Positions 1 through 6,462 of a stretch of 13,838 bases of DNA are shown here, one piece after another. The notes under the pieces were generated by a model, which saw only the letters and a program-made list of their open reading frames with translations, ran no database searches and was not told where the DNA came from. Within the stretch, counting starts at the first letter, position 1, and every line of letters starts with the position of its first letter. The DNA is from an uncultured Oscillospiraceae bacterium (lineage in GTDB: Bacteria > Bacillota > Clostridia > Oscillospirales > Oscillospiraceae): assembly GCA_958436045.1 (NCBI GenBank), contig CAUBIP010000046.1, positions 1 through 13,838 on the forward strand, read 5' to 3'. A program made the position numbers and the translations under genes.

Positions 1-1453
1 CCGGATCGTAGATGATGAACGGGACCGGGTTCAGAGAGTGGGCCGTCCGGATAGACGTCTTGCCCTTTTTCGTCTCCGTCATCTGGTCGGCATTGCCATG
101 GTCTGCCGTGACGCAGACGGTGTAGCCGTACTGGTCTGCCGCATCTAGGATTCGTTGCACGCCGGTATCCACGCACTCCATGGCGGTGATCACCGCTTCC
201 ATCACGCCGGTATGGCCGACCATATCGCCGTTGGGGTAGTTACAGCGCAGGAAGTCAAACTGCTTGGAGGCCATCTGCTTGACCATGCAGTCTGTGATCT
301 CCTTGGATTTCATGGCAGGCGCCTGCTCAAAGGGAATGACGTCCGAGGGAATCTCCTCATACGTCTCCAGCTTCTCATCCACCTTGCCGGAGCGGTTGCC
401 GTTCCAGAAATAGGTGACATGGCCGTACTTCTGCGTCTCCGAGACCGCGTATTCCCGGATGCCATGGGCGCACAGCACCTCCGTCAGCGTATTCTGGATG
501 ACCGGCGGCTGCACCAGATAGTGGGTCGGGATGTTGAGGTCGCCATCATACTGGAGCATCCCGGCAAATTTCACGCCGGTGTAATCGCCCCGGTCGAAAT
601 GATCAAAGTCCTTGCGGTCAAAGGCCAGGGAGATCTCCTGCGCCCGGTCGCCGCGGAAGTTGAAGAGGATAACGCTGTCGCCATTGGCGATCTTCGCCAC
701 CGGCTGGCCATCCCGGGCGACGACGAAGGCGGGCAGGTCCTGGTCAATGCAGCCGGTCTCGGCGCGGTAGGTCTCGATGGCTTCCTGCGCGGAGGCGAAC
801 ATCCGGCCCTGGCCCTGGACATGGGTACGCCACCCCTGCTCGACCATGGGCCAGTTGGCCTCGTAGCGGTCCATCGTGATCTGCATCCGGCCGCCGCCGG
901 AGGCGATGGCATAGTCAAAGCCCTCGCCACGCAGGGAAGCAAGCGTCTGCTCCAGCTCGTCCACATAGGTCAGCGCCGAAGTCGCCGGGACATCGCGCCC
1001 ATCCAGCAGGATATGGCAGTAGCATCTGCGGATGCCCAGCGCCCGTGCCTTTTTCAGCATGGCGATGAGGTGGCTGATATTGGAATGCACATTGCCGTCA
1101 GACAGCAGTCCCAAAAAATGCAGCGCCTTGCCGTTTTCCAGGCAATTGTTCGTCAGGTCCTGCCAGGTCTCGGACTGGAACAGGCTGCCGTTTTCGATAG
1201 ATTCGCCCACAAGCTTTGCGCCCTGGGAATAGATCTGGCCGCAGCCCAGCGCATTGTGCCCAACCTCGGAGTTCCCCATATCGTCATCCGTCGGCAGGCC
1301 GACGGCGGTACCGTGGGCCTTGAGCCAGGTATAGGGGCAAGTGGCAAACAGCTTATCCAGCGTCGGGGTCTTCGCCTGGGCAACTGCGTCGCCAGGGCCG
1401 CCGTCCCCTTTGCCGACGCCATCCATAATTACTAAAACAATCGGTTTTTTCAT
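1..1453 (-). CDS. gpmI: 2,3-bisphosphoglycerate-independent phosphoglycerate mutase, C-terminus cut by window edge
   Basis: Cytoplasmic glycolytic enzyme interconverting 3- and 2-phosphoglycerate; the family is Mn-dependent and forms a phosphoserine intermediate. I read 484 codons from ATG at 1453, preceded by a Shine-Dalgarno AAAGGTGG (1461-1468). The N-terminus carries the metal-binding MDGVG motif (Asp11) and MGNSEVGH (59-66), whose Ser62 is the expected phosphorylated serine. Further family blocks are SDGNVHS (118-124), DGRD (151-154), SGGGRM (185-190), NPNGDMVGHTG-like (407-416) and TADHGN (449-454), the last two giving metal ligands. The frame is intact and leaves the window near residue 484; probably a few dozen residues are missing. 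Blocks such as SEVGHNALG, TMDRYEANW, AGMLQYDGDL and FWNGNRSG match the longer plant/kinetoplastid type better than the common bacterial type. Family assignment is secure; subtype is from remembered plant sequences. Confidence 0.96.
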   Translation of the reverse strand, partial: MKKPIVLVIMDGVGKGDGGPGDAVAQAKTPTLDKLFATCPYTWLKAHGTAVGLPTDDDMGNSEVGHNALGCGQIYSQGAKLVGESIENGSLFQSETWQDLTNNCLENGKALHFLGLLSDGNVHSNISHLIAMLKKARALGIRRCYCHILLDGRDVPATSALTYVDELEQTLASLRGEGFDYAIASGGGRMQITMDRYEANWPMVEQGWRTHVQGQGRMFASAQEAIETYRAETGCIDQDLPAFVVARDGQPVAKIANGDSVILFNFRGDRAQEISLAFDRKDFDHFDRGDYTGVKFAGMLQYDGDLNIPTHYLVQPPVIQNTLTEVLCAHGIREYAVSETQKYGHVTYFWNGNRSGKVDEKLETYEEIPSDVIPFEQAPAMKSKEITDCMVKQMASKQFDFLRCNYPNGDMVGHTGVMEAVITAMECVDTGVQRILDAADQYGYTVCVTADHGNADQMTETKKGKTSIRTAHSLNPVPFIIYDP

Positions 1454-1501
1454 AACGCTTCCACCTTTCATAAAACAACCAAACATTTGAAGTTCGCCTG
1501 T

Positions 1502-1530
1502 ATTTTACAACATTTTCCCGCCGGGTACAA
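1502..1530 (-). promoter_or_regulatory. Sigma-A-type promoter for gpmI
   Basis: On the minus strand TTGTAC (1525-1530) and TAAAAT (1502-1507) are separated by exactly 17 bases. The start of gpmI lies about 49 bases downstream of the -10 box. No terminator is visible between recG and gpmI, so gpmI may also receive read-through. Confidence 0.6.
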
Positions 1531-1554
1531 TAGCAATTTTCAAAAATGGTGGCT

Positions 1555-3597
1555 TTACAAGAATAATTCCGCGCTGTTATCAAACAGCCGCCGGACCCGG
1601 TCCATCAGTGGCGCAAATTCCGGCCCGTCCGGGCTGGCGGGATCGGCCAAATACGCCGCAGCCGCCTCCTGTGCCGCCTGCAGCACCGGCACGCTGCTGC
1701 CCAGCGCCGCGCAGCGCAGCACCGGCAGGCCGTGCTGCCGCCGGCCGAACAAGTCCCCCGGCCCCCGCAGCTCCAGGTCCGCCTGGGCAATGGCGAAGCC
1801 GTCCCGGGTCTTGCACAGCGCCTTGAGCCGCTGCCGTGTCTCCGGGTTTTTCGTGTTGGAGACCAGAATGCAGTAGCTTTTGATCTCGCTCCGGCCGACC
1901 CGGCCCCGCAGCTGGTGCAGCTGACTCAGGCCAAACCGGTCCGCATTTTCGATCACGATCAGATTCGCATTGGGGATATCCACCCCGACCTCAATGACCG
2001 TCGTCGCCACCAGGATCTGCGTTTGCCCCTGGGCAAATGCGCCCATGATCTCTTCCTTCTCCTCGCTCTTCATCTGGCCGTGGACCACCGCGATCTGCAG
2101 CTCCGGCAGTGCCTGCCGCAGCGCCTCGGCCCATTGCTCGGCAGATTTCAGCTCCGTCGTCTCACTCTCCTCCACCATCGGGCAGACCACGAAGCACTGG
2201 TGCCCCGCCTCCACCTGCTTGCGGAGGAACGCATGGATCCGGGGCCGCAGCGCCTCAGAGACCAGGAATGTATCCACCGGCTGGCGTCCCGGCGGCTGCT
2301 CATCAAGAATCGAGACGTCGAGATCGCCGTAGAGGATCATGGAAAGTGTCCTGGGGATCGGCGTCGCCGAGAGCAGCAGCAAATGTGGCAGTTCCCCCTT
2401 CTGGGCCAGTGCCGACCGCTGGGCCACACCAAAGCGGTGCTGCTCATCCGTCACGACCAGGCCCAGATTTGCAAAGGCCGTCGTCCCAGACAGCAGTGCG
2501 TGGGTCCCGATGACGACATCAAGCTCGCCTGCCTGCAACGCAGCCCGCAGTGCGCGTTTTTCGGAAACCTTTTGGGAACCCGTCAGCTGACCGCAGCGCA
2601 GCCCAAGGCGTTCAAACAGCGGCGCCAGGGATTGAAAATGCTGCTCGGCTAAGATCTCTGTCGGCGCCAGCAGCGCGCTCTGCACACCGTTTTTTGCCGC
2701 ACAGACAATCGCAGCCGCCGCGACCATCGTCTTGCCGCTGCCCACATCGCCCTGCACCAGGCGGCACATCGGCCGCCCCTGGGTGAAGTCCTGCAAGATC
2801 TCCCCGATGACCCGCCGCTGCGCCCCGGTCAGGGCGAAGGGCAGCGCCGCGTAAAATGCTGAGAGATCCGTCTCGGCAAAGGGAGCCTTCGTCCGCCCGG
2901 CCCGCCGCGCCTTGCACAGCTGCAGCCCTGCAGAGAAGATAAAAAATTCCTCAAAGCTGATCCGCCGCTGCGCCGCCTCCAGCAGTGCCTGAGACGACGG
3001 CGCGTGGATCTGCCGGTAGGCCTGCCGCGCGCTGCACAGGTCATACCGCGCCTGCACCTGCTGGGGCAGCAGATCCGGCATCTGATCCGTCAGCTCCAGT
3101 GCCTGCGCGATCATCCGGTTGAGCGCGCCGTTGCGCAGCCCCGCCGTCAGCCCATAGACCGGCACGATACGCCGGGTCAAGACGCCTTCCTTTTCCGCGG
3201 ACTCAAAGACGGGATTGATCACCCCGTAGCCCCGGTCATCCCCCTGCAGCATGCCGTAAAAAAAGTACGTCTGGCCATATTCCAACTGACGGTCCAGGTA
3301 TGGCTGGTTAAAAAATGTTAAAACCAGCCGTCCGGTATGATCGGCCACAGCGATTTTTGCCACCGCCTGCCCATTACGGGTAAGTCCGGCGCGGGGCCGT
3401 TGTATGACCATGGCGGAAAAGCACGCGGGCTTCCCCACCTCCATTTCGCAAATGGGGCGCAGCTGGCTGCGGTCCTCATAGGACCGGGGGTAGTAGGTCA
3501 AAAGGTCATAAATCGTTTCAATGCCAAGCTTTGCCAGTAGCTTCGCTCTGGCCGGGCCGACACCCTTTAAATACTGCACACTGTCAAATAATTCCAT
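1555..3597 (-). CDS. recG: ATP-dependent DNA helicase RecG
   Basis: Superfamily 2 DNA translocase that remodels stalled forks and branch-migrates Holliday junctions. It is full length (680 aa; family usually about 680-700). The N-terminus has an HhH-like segment (YLKGVGPARAKLLAKLGI, 9-26), followed by the wedge/OB domain to about residue 150. The motor shows Walker A GDVGSGKT (283-290), a DEQH box (384-387), SATPIPRT (410-417), TTVIEVGVD (532-540) and motif VI QLRGRVGR (562-569). The C-terminal RGPGDLFGRRQHG (611-623) is the RecG translocation motif region. ATG at 3597 is preceded by the purine-rich GGAAAGGGGG (3605-3614). gpmI follows 101 bases downstream on the same strand. No convincing promoter is visible in the short space after the rpsT terminator, so it is unclear what transcribes recG. 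Confidence 0.98.
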   Translation of the reverse strand: MELFDSVQYLKGVGPARAKLLAKLGIETIYDLLTYYPRSYEDRSQLRPICEMEVGKPACFSAMVIQRPRAGLTRNGQAVAKIAVADHTGRLVLTFFNQPYLDRQLEYGQTYFFYGMLQGDDRGYGVINPVFESAEKEGVLTRRIVPVYGLTAGLRNGALNRMIAQALELTDQMPDLLPQQVQARYDLCSARQAYRQIHAPSSQALLEAAQRRISFEEFFIFSAGLQLCKARRAGRTKAPFAETDLSAFYAALPFALTGAQRRVIGEILQDFTQGRPMCRLVQGDVGSGKTMVAAAAIVCAAKNGVQSALLAPTEILAEQHFQSLAPLFERLGLRCGQLTGSQKVSEKRALRAALQAGELDVVIGTHALLSGTTAFANLGLVVTDEQHRFGVAQRSALAQKGELPHLLLLSATPIPRTLSMILYGDLDVSILDEQPPGRQPVDTFLVSEALRPRIHAFLRKQVEAGHQCFVVCPMVEESETTELKSAEQWAEALRQALPELQIAVVHGQMKSEEKEEIMGAFAQGQTQILVATTVIEVGVDIPNANLIVIENADRFGLSQLHQLRGRVGRSEIKSYCILVSNTKNPETRQRLKALCKTRDGFAIAQADLELRGPGDLFGRRQHGLPVLRCAALGSSVPVLQAAQEAAAAYLADPASPDGPEFAPLMDRVRRLFDNSAELFL

Positions 3598-3675
3598 TGT
3601 GCCGCCCCCTTTCCGCCGCCGTTATGATTTTCTGAATTTGCGGCAAACTATCCGTATACCGTACCCAGACAGGAT

Positions 3676-3705
3676 AAAAAAGGAGATGCTGCACGCAGCA
3701 TCTCC
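3676..3705 (-). terminator. Intrinsic terminator of rpsT
   Basis: A perfect 10-bp stem (3682-3691 with 3696-3705) has a 4-base loop. On the minus strand it is followed immediately by six T residues (3676-3681). It begins 15 bases past the rpsT stop codon and insulates rpsT from recG. Confidence 0.93.
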
Positions 3706-3719
3706 CAAAAAGCCATGAA

Positions 3720-3983
3720 TTAAGCCATGTGATTCAGTTTGACCGTCATGCTGCTCTTCTTACGCGCAGCGTTATTCTTATGAAGGATCCCCTTCGTGAC
3801 AGACTGATCAACCATCTTAACGGCTGCCTTGTAAGCGCTATCGGCCTTCTCACGGTCGCCTTCAGCAACGGCAGTATCAAACTTTTTCAGCGTAGATTTC
3901 AGAGTGGACTTGTACATCTTGTTTCTGGCGTTACTGATCTTGGACAGTTCGACTCTTTTCTTTGCAGATTTAATGTTGGGCAC
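3720..3983 (-). CDS. rpsT: 30S ribosomal protein S20
   Basis: Primary 16S rRNA-binding protein of the small subunit, needed for early 30S assembly. It is 87 aa, the usual length. It begins PNIKSAKKRV, the signature N-terminus of bacterial S20, and has the family's lysine-rich helices and the late KGILHKNNAARKKS segment. I place the start at GTG 3981-3983, because it directly precedes PNIKSAKKR and sits 8 bases from a perfect AGGAGG (3992-3997). The in-frame GTG three codons upstream (3990-3992) overlaps that ribosome binding site and cannot be the start. It is a single-gene unit with its own promoter and terminator, divergent from gpr. A GTG start is a mild oddity for a highly expressed gene; E. 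coli rpsT also has a non-ATG start (UUG), which there is tied to autoregulation. Confidence 0.97.
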   Translation of the reverse strand: MPNIKSAKKRVELSKISNARNKMYKSTLKSTLKKFDTAVAEGDREKADSAYKAAVKMVDQSVTKGILHKNNAARKKSSMTVKLNHMA

Positions 3984-3991
3984 GGAATACA

Positions 3992-3997
3992 CCTCCT
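3992..3997 (-). promoter_or_regulatory. rpsT ribosome binding site that fixes a GTG start
   Basis: Perfect AGGAGG on the minus strand with 8 bases to GTG 3981-3983. It overlaps the alternative GTG at 3990-3992 by one base, which rules that codon out. Confidence 0.9.
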
Positions 3998-4025
3998 CAA
4001 TAGCGTTTATAAGATCTTACCGCAA

Positions 4026-4055
4026 GCATTTAACCTCATGCAGAAATATATTATA
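4026..4055 (+). promoter_or_regulatory. Possible forespore (sigma-G/sigma-F class) promoter of gpr
   Basis: GCATT (4026-4030) and TATTATA (4049-4055) are separated by 18 bases. Each element differs at one position from the Bacillus sigma-G consensus (GHATR, 18 bases, CATWHTA). The predicted transcript would have a leader of about 100 nt before the gpr start. The -10 coincides with the rpsT -10 on the other strand. This is a weak consensus match supported mainly by context. Confidence 0.35.
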
Positions 4056-4078
4056 GTTGGTAAATCGCAGAAAATCAA
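4050..4078 (-). promoter_or_regulatory. Strong sigma-A promoter of rpsT
   Basis: On the minus strand TTGATT (4073-4078) and a perfect TATAAT (4050-4055) are separated by 17 bases. Transcription should begin near 4043, giving a leader of about 60 nt. Confidence 0.87.
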
Positions 4079-4150
4079 TAGTTTTTTCTCATTTTCTCGA
4101 AAAAATTTTCCGTCTTTGGTCTGTGGACCGTATCTTTCCCGCAGACCGGA

Positions 4151-4156
4151 AAGGAG
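4151..4156 (+). promoter_or_regulatory. gpr ribosome binding site that decides the start
   Basis: AAGGAG lies 5 bases before ATG 4162. The frame stays open upstream to 4057, but I see no comparable site before any upstream in-frame ATG or GTG, so the short N-terminus is preferred. Confidence 0.8.
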
Positions 4157-4161
4157 CGCAC

Positions 4162-5004
4162 ATGAATCACACCGATCTTGCCCTGGAAGCCCACCAGCAG
4201 GTCCACACCGGCGCAGGCACACTGCCCGGCGTCCGCATTCAGCAGCAGGAGAAGGATGATATCTCCATCACGCAGATCAAGATCGAGACCGATGACGCCG
4301 CGCGGCGGCTGGAAAAGCCCATCGGGCAATATATCACCCTGGAGCTTGCGGCGCTACTGCGGGACCCCTCTGCCGCGCCCCAACGGGCCGGGCAGGTCCT
4401 GGGGGCACAACTGGCCCAGCTACTGGGGCCAGCGCCGGGGCCGGTCCTGATCGTCGGGCTGGGCAATGCCGCCATCACGCCGGACGCCATCGGACCCCGG
4501 ACGCTGCCGCATATTTTGGTCACCCGTCATCTGCGCCGCCGTCTGCCGGACCTATTCGGCCCCTTGGCCGATTGCTGCGCCTTCGCCCCGGGCGTCCTGG
4601 CTTCCACCGGGCTAGAGAGCGCGGAGATCGTCCGCGGGATTGCCCAGGCCAGCGGCGCCGGGACCTTGATCGCCGTGGACGCCCTGGCGGCCTGCGAGGA
4701 AAAACGCCTCTGCTGCACCGTGCAGCTAGCCGACACTGGGATCGTCCCCGGCAGCGGCATCGGCAACACCCGCACCGCCTTTGACCAGCGGACCATGGGC
4801 GTGCCGGTCATCGCCGTCGGCGTGCCGACCGTCATTTCTGCGGGAACGCTCCGGGGAGACCCATCCCAGGCCGGGCTCATTGTTACCCCCAGCGATATCG
4901 ACGCCCGCATCGCGCACATGGCCCGGATCCTCGCCGCAGGCATCAACCGGGCGCTATTTCCGCATTTATCCGAGGCAGAGATTGCAAAACTTGTCGCACC
5001 GTGA
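4162..5004 (+). CDS. gpr: Germination protease GPR (spore protease, peptidase family A25)
   Basis: GPR is made in the forespore as a zymogen and degrades small acid-soluble spore proteins when the spore germinates. Family blocks are HTDLALEA (3-10), IVGLGNAAITPDAIGP (97-112), LVTRH (119-123), FAPGVLASTGLES (141-153), VDALAA (172-177), DTGIVPGSGIGNTR (191-204) and GVPVIAVGVPTV (213-224). Asp108 and Asp173 lie where the two Asp residues important in Bacillus GPR are expected. At 280 aa it is clearly shorter than the Bacillus proteins (about 370 aa). The C-terminal half lacks a long insert between VPTV and VTPSDID, and only five residues (MNHTD) precede the expected autoprocessing position. It is divergent from rpsT and alone on its strand here. 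Identity is secure; the start rests on the ribosome binding site. Confidence 0.95.
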   Translation: MNHTDLALEAHQQVHTGAGTLPGVRIQQQEKDDISITQIKIETDDAARRLEKPIGQYITLELAALLRDPSAAPQRAGQVLGAQLAQLLGPAPGPVLIVGLGNAAITPDAIGPRTLPHILVTRHLRRRLPDLFGPLADCCAFAPGVLASTGLESAEIVRGIAQASGAGTLIAVDALAACEEKRLCCTVQLADTGIVPGSGIGNTRTAFDQRTMGVPVIAVGVPTVISAGTLRGDPSQAGLIVTPSDIDARIAHMARILAAGINRALFPHLSEAEIAKLVAP

Positions 5005-5248
5005 CGAATTTCTTATGTTAACTTCCGTCTGTATATGCGCAGCTGTGCACAACGGGACATCTTTGTGGATAAACCTGTGTGCAATGTGAAAAACTCCAAA
5101 GAACACGCCATTTTTTCCATTCCACCAGCTGTGGAAAGCGGCAAAATTTCTGTATATAAAAATGAATATTTGCAGGTTTTTCAGGGGTTATTTCAGATTA
5201 CGTCGACAATTTTATACCCACCACGTTTTTGCAAAAGTGGAGGAAATC

Positions 5249-5299
5249 ATGCAAAATTTCCAGGGAAGCACCTGGCTTTTCCCACAAAATAGCGTATGA
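5249..5299 (+). CDS. Candidate 16-codon small ORF (weak)
   Basis: ATG 5249 is preceded by GGAGGA four bases upstream and opens a frame encoding MQNFQGSTWLFPQNSV, then TGA. The only support is the well-spaced ribosome binding site in an otherwise gene-free stretch. I recognise no family and see no clear promoter. It may be chance. Confidence 0.12.
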   Translation: MQNFQGSTWLFPQNSV

Positions 5300-5364
5300 A
5301 ATCGGTTTCTGTCCCAATTACGGGGAGAATGCCGAAAACTTCCCTCTTTTCGCACACGCAAGAA

Positions 5365-5409
5365 ACCCACCTGCCCGGCAGGCCAAATTGGCCGACCGGT
5401 CAGGTGGGT
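5365..5409 (-). terminator. Large nested hairpin, probable 3' end of rpsB-tsf
   Basis: A perfect 9-bp outer stem (5365-5373 with 5401-5409) encloses CCGG/CCGG and GGCC/GGCC inner pairs around AAATT, giving one tall imperfect stem. On the minus strand it is followed by TTTCTT, a poor U-tract. The position 55 bases past the tsf stop fits a terminator or a stable 3' end. Confidence 0.45.
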
Positions 5410-5423
5410 AGTTCACAGATTCC

Positions 5424-5445
5424 TTCCACAGGATGCGCTGTGGAA
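5424..5445 (-). other. Hairpin directly after tsf
   Basis: TTCCACAG (5424-5431) and CTGTGGAA (5438-5445) form an 8-bp stem with a 6-base loop, 19 bases past the tsf stop. No T-tract follows on either strand. The right arm overlaps a DnaA-box-like TTTTCCACA on the minus strand, so the site could equally be a protein-binding inverted repeat. Confidence 0.4.
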
Positions 5446-5464
5446 AACGCATGCCGTTATTGGC

Positions 5465-6385
5465 TTATTTGCCCATGTTCATCTGGGCAGCGACTTCCGC
5501 CGCGAAGTCCTCCTGTTTCTTTTCGATGCCTTCGCCCTTCTCGAAGCGAACAGCATCCACAAACTTAACGCTACCGCCCAACGCCTTGGCCGCACTCGCC
5601 ATATACTGCTCAACAGACATGGAGCCATCCTTGACGAAGTCCTGCTGCAGCAGGCAGTTCTCTTCAAAGAACTTGTTCATCTTGCCAGCAGCAATCTTTT
5701 CCTTGACCTGTTGGGGCTTGGAAGCCATCTTCGGGTCGTTGTCCATCTGGGCGACCAGGATCTTGCGCTCCTCTTCCAGGACAGCGTCGGAAACGTCACT
5801 CTTGTCCCAGAATCTGGGGTTCAGCGCGGCGATCTGCATGGCGATGTCCTTGCCGATCTGGGTGGCGTCGATGCCGCCGGAGACTTCCAGGTTGACCAGC
5901 ACGCCGATCTTGCCGCCAGCATGGACGTAGGACACGGAGGTGTTCTTGCCGAAGCGGGCAAAGCGGCGGATCTGCAGGTTCTCGCCGATGACCATGACCT
6001 TCTCGGGGATCATCTCCGCGACAGTCAGATCAGAGCCGGGGTACTTGCAAGCCTTAAGGGCTTCCAGATCCGCCGGGTCATTATCGACGACGACCTTGGC
6101 AATATCCTTAACAAAGTCGACAAACACGGGCGCCTTGGAGGCAAAGTCCGTCTCCGCGTTGACTTCGACGACAGCGCCGATGCCGTTCTCGACGACAGCA
6201 TACGCCATGCCTTCTGCCGCAATGCGGCTCGCCTTCTTGGCAGCCTTGGCCAGGCCCTTTTCCCGCAGCCATTCAATGGCCTTATCCATATCACCGTCGT
6301 TCTCACTTAGGGCCTTTTTGCAGTCCATCATGCCGACGTTGGTCATCTCGCGCAGTTTCTTTACATCAGCAGCAGTAAATGCCAT
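5465..6385 (-). CDS. tsf: Translation elongation factor Ts
   Basis: EF-Ts is the nucleotide exchange factor that releases GDP from EF-Tu. It is full length at 306 aa. The N-terminal UBA-like domain (about 1-45) contains VKKLREMTNVGMMDCKKAL (8-26), a very conserved EF-Ts signature. The core begins at AETDFASKAPVF (77-88), matching the TDF block that contacts EF-Tu, and the C-terminal part includes the expected Gln-rich NCLLQQDFVKD stretch. The ATG at 6385 is preceded by AGGAGG. It follows rpsB by 77 bases in the classic rpsB-tsf order. A hairpin in that gap could set the ratio of S2 to EF-Ts. Confidence 0.98.
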   Translation of the reverse strand: MAFTAADVKKLREMTNVGMMDCKKALSENDGDMDKAIEWLREKGLAKAAKKASRIAAEGMAYAVVENGIGAVVEVNAETDFASKAPVFVDFVKDIAKVVVDNDPADLEALKACKYPGSDLTVAEMIPEKVMVIGENLQIRRFARFGKNTSVSYVHAGGKIGVLVNLEVSGGIDATQIGKDIAMQIAALNPRFWDKSDVSDAVLEEERKILVAQMDNDPKMASKPQQVKEKIAAGKMNKFFEENCLLQQDFVKDGSMSVEQYMASAAKALGGSVKFVDAVRFEKGEGIEKKQEDFAAEVAAQMNMGK

Positions 6386-6415
6386 AATTGTTCTCCTCCT
6401 GTATTTCTTTTAGAA

Positions 6416-6441
6416 AGCGCCCACCGGCGGGGGCAGGCGCT
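6416..6441 (-). promoter_or_regulatory. GC-rich hairpin between rpsB and tsf, possible attenuator
   Basis: AGCGCC and GGCGCT arms (6416-6421 with 6436-6441) flank a very G/C-rich loop. On the minus strand the right arm runs into TTTCT. It lies entirely in the space between the rpsB stop and the tsf ribosome binding site. The short T-tract suggests partial termination or an RNA-stability element. Confidence 0.4.
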
Positions 6442-6462
6442 CTATTGTAAAATCCGCAAAAT

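Larger units (their letters stand above)
5005..5464. other. 460-base AT-rich gap with DnaA-box-like motifs
   Basis: This non-coding space lies between the convergent genes gpr and tsf and is visibly richer in A and T than its surroundings. It holds a perfect DnaA box TTATCCACA (minus strand, 5064-5072) and two matches to TTWTNCACA (minus, 5085-5093 and 5439-5447). There are single-mismatch versions at 5044-5052, 5130-5138 and 5278-5286. Its right end holds two hairpins belonging to the tsf 3' side. No convincing gene is seen; the best small frame is 16 codons at 5249-5299. No clear terminator follows gpr. Confidence 0.6.

Noticed and set aside
155..1435. Long open frame on the plus strand opposite gpmI
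   Set aside because: It is antisense to an intact, clearly conserved gpmI frame, has His/Leu/Gly-rich composition typical of shadow frames in GC-rich DNA, and has no ribosome binding site or family resemblance.
1732..2652. Long plus-strand frame opposite recG
   Set aside because: It mirrors the codon bias of recG on the other strand; the recG protein there shows all helicase motifs.
4007..4039. Ten-codon leader peptide MRLNACGKIL in the rpsT leader
   Set aside because: It begins only a few bases after the predicted transcription start, has no ribosome binding site, and contains no run of regulatory codons.
4057..4161. N-terminal extension of gpr
   Set aside because: The frame is open, but no ribosome binding site precedes its ATG or the internal GTG, and the extension overlaps the promoter region; ATG 4162 has AAGGAG at proper spacing.
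5120..5136. TTCCAC/GTGGAA hairpin as a gpr terminator
   Set aside because: The stem is only 6 bp, more than 110 bases past the gpr stop, and no T-tract follows on the plus strand.
5035..5292. 85-codon plus-strand frame in the gap
   Set aside because: No ribosome binding site, no recognisable protein features, and it crosses the AT-rich motif cluster.
5005..5464. Chromosomal origin oriC in the gap after gpr
   Set aside because: DnaA-like boxes exist, but there is no dnaA, dnaN or rpmH nearby, no AT-rich 13-mer array, and the flanking genes converge on the gap rather than diverge from it.
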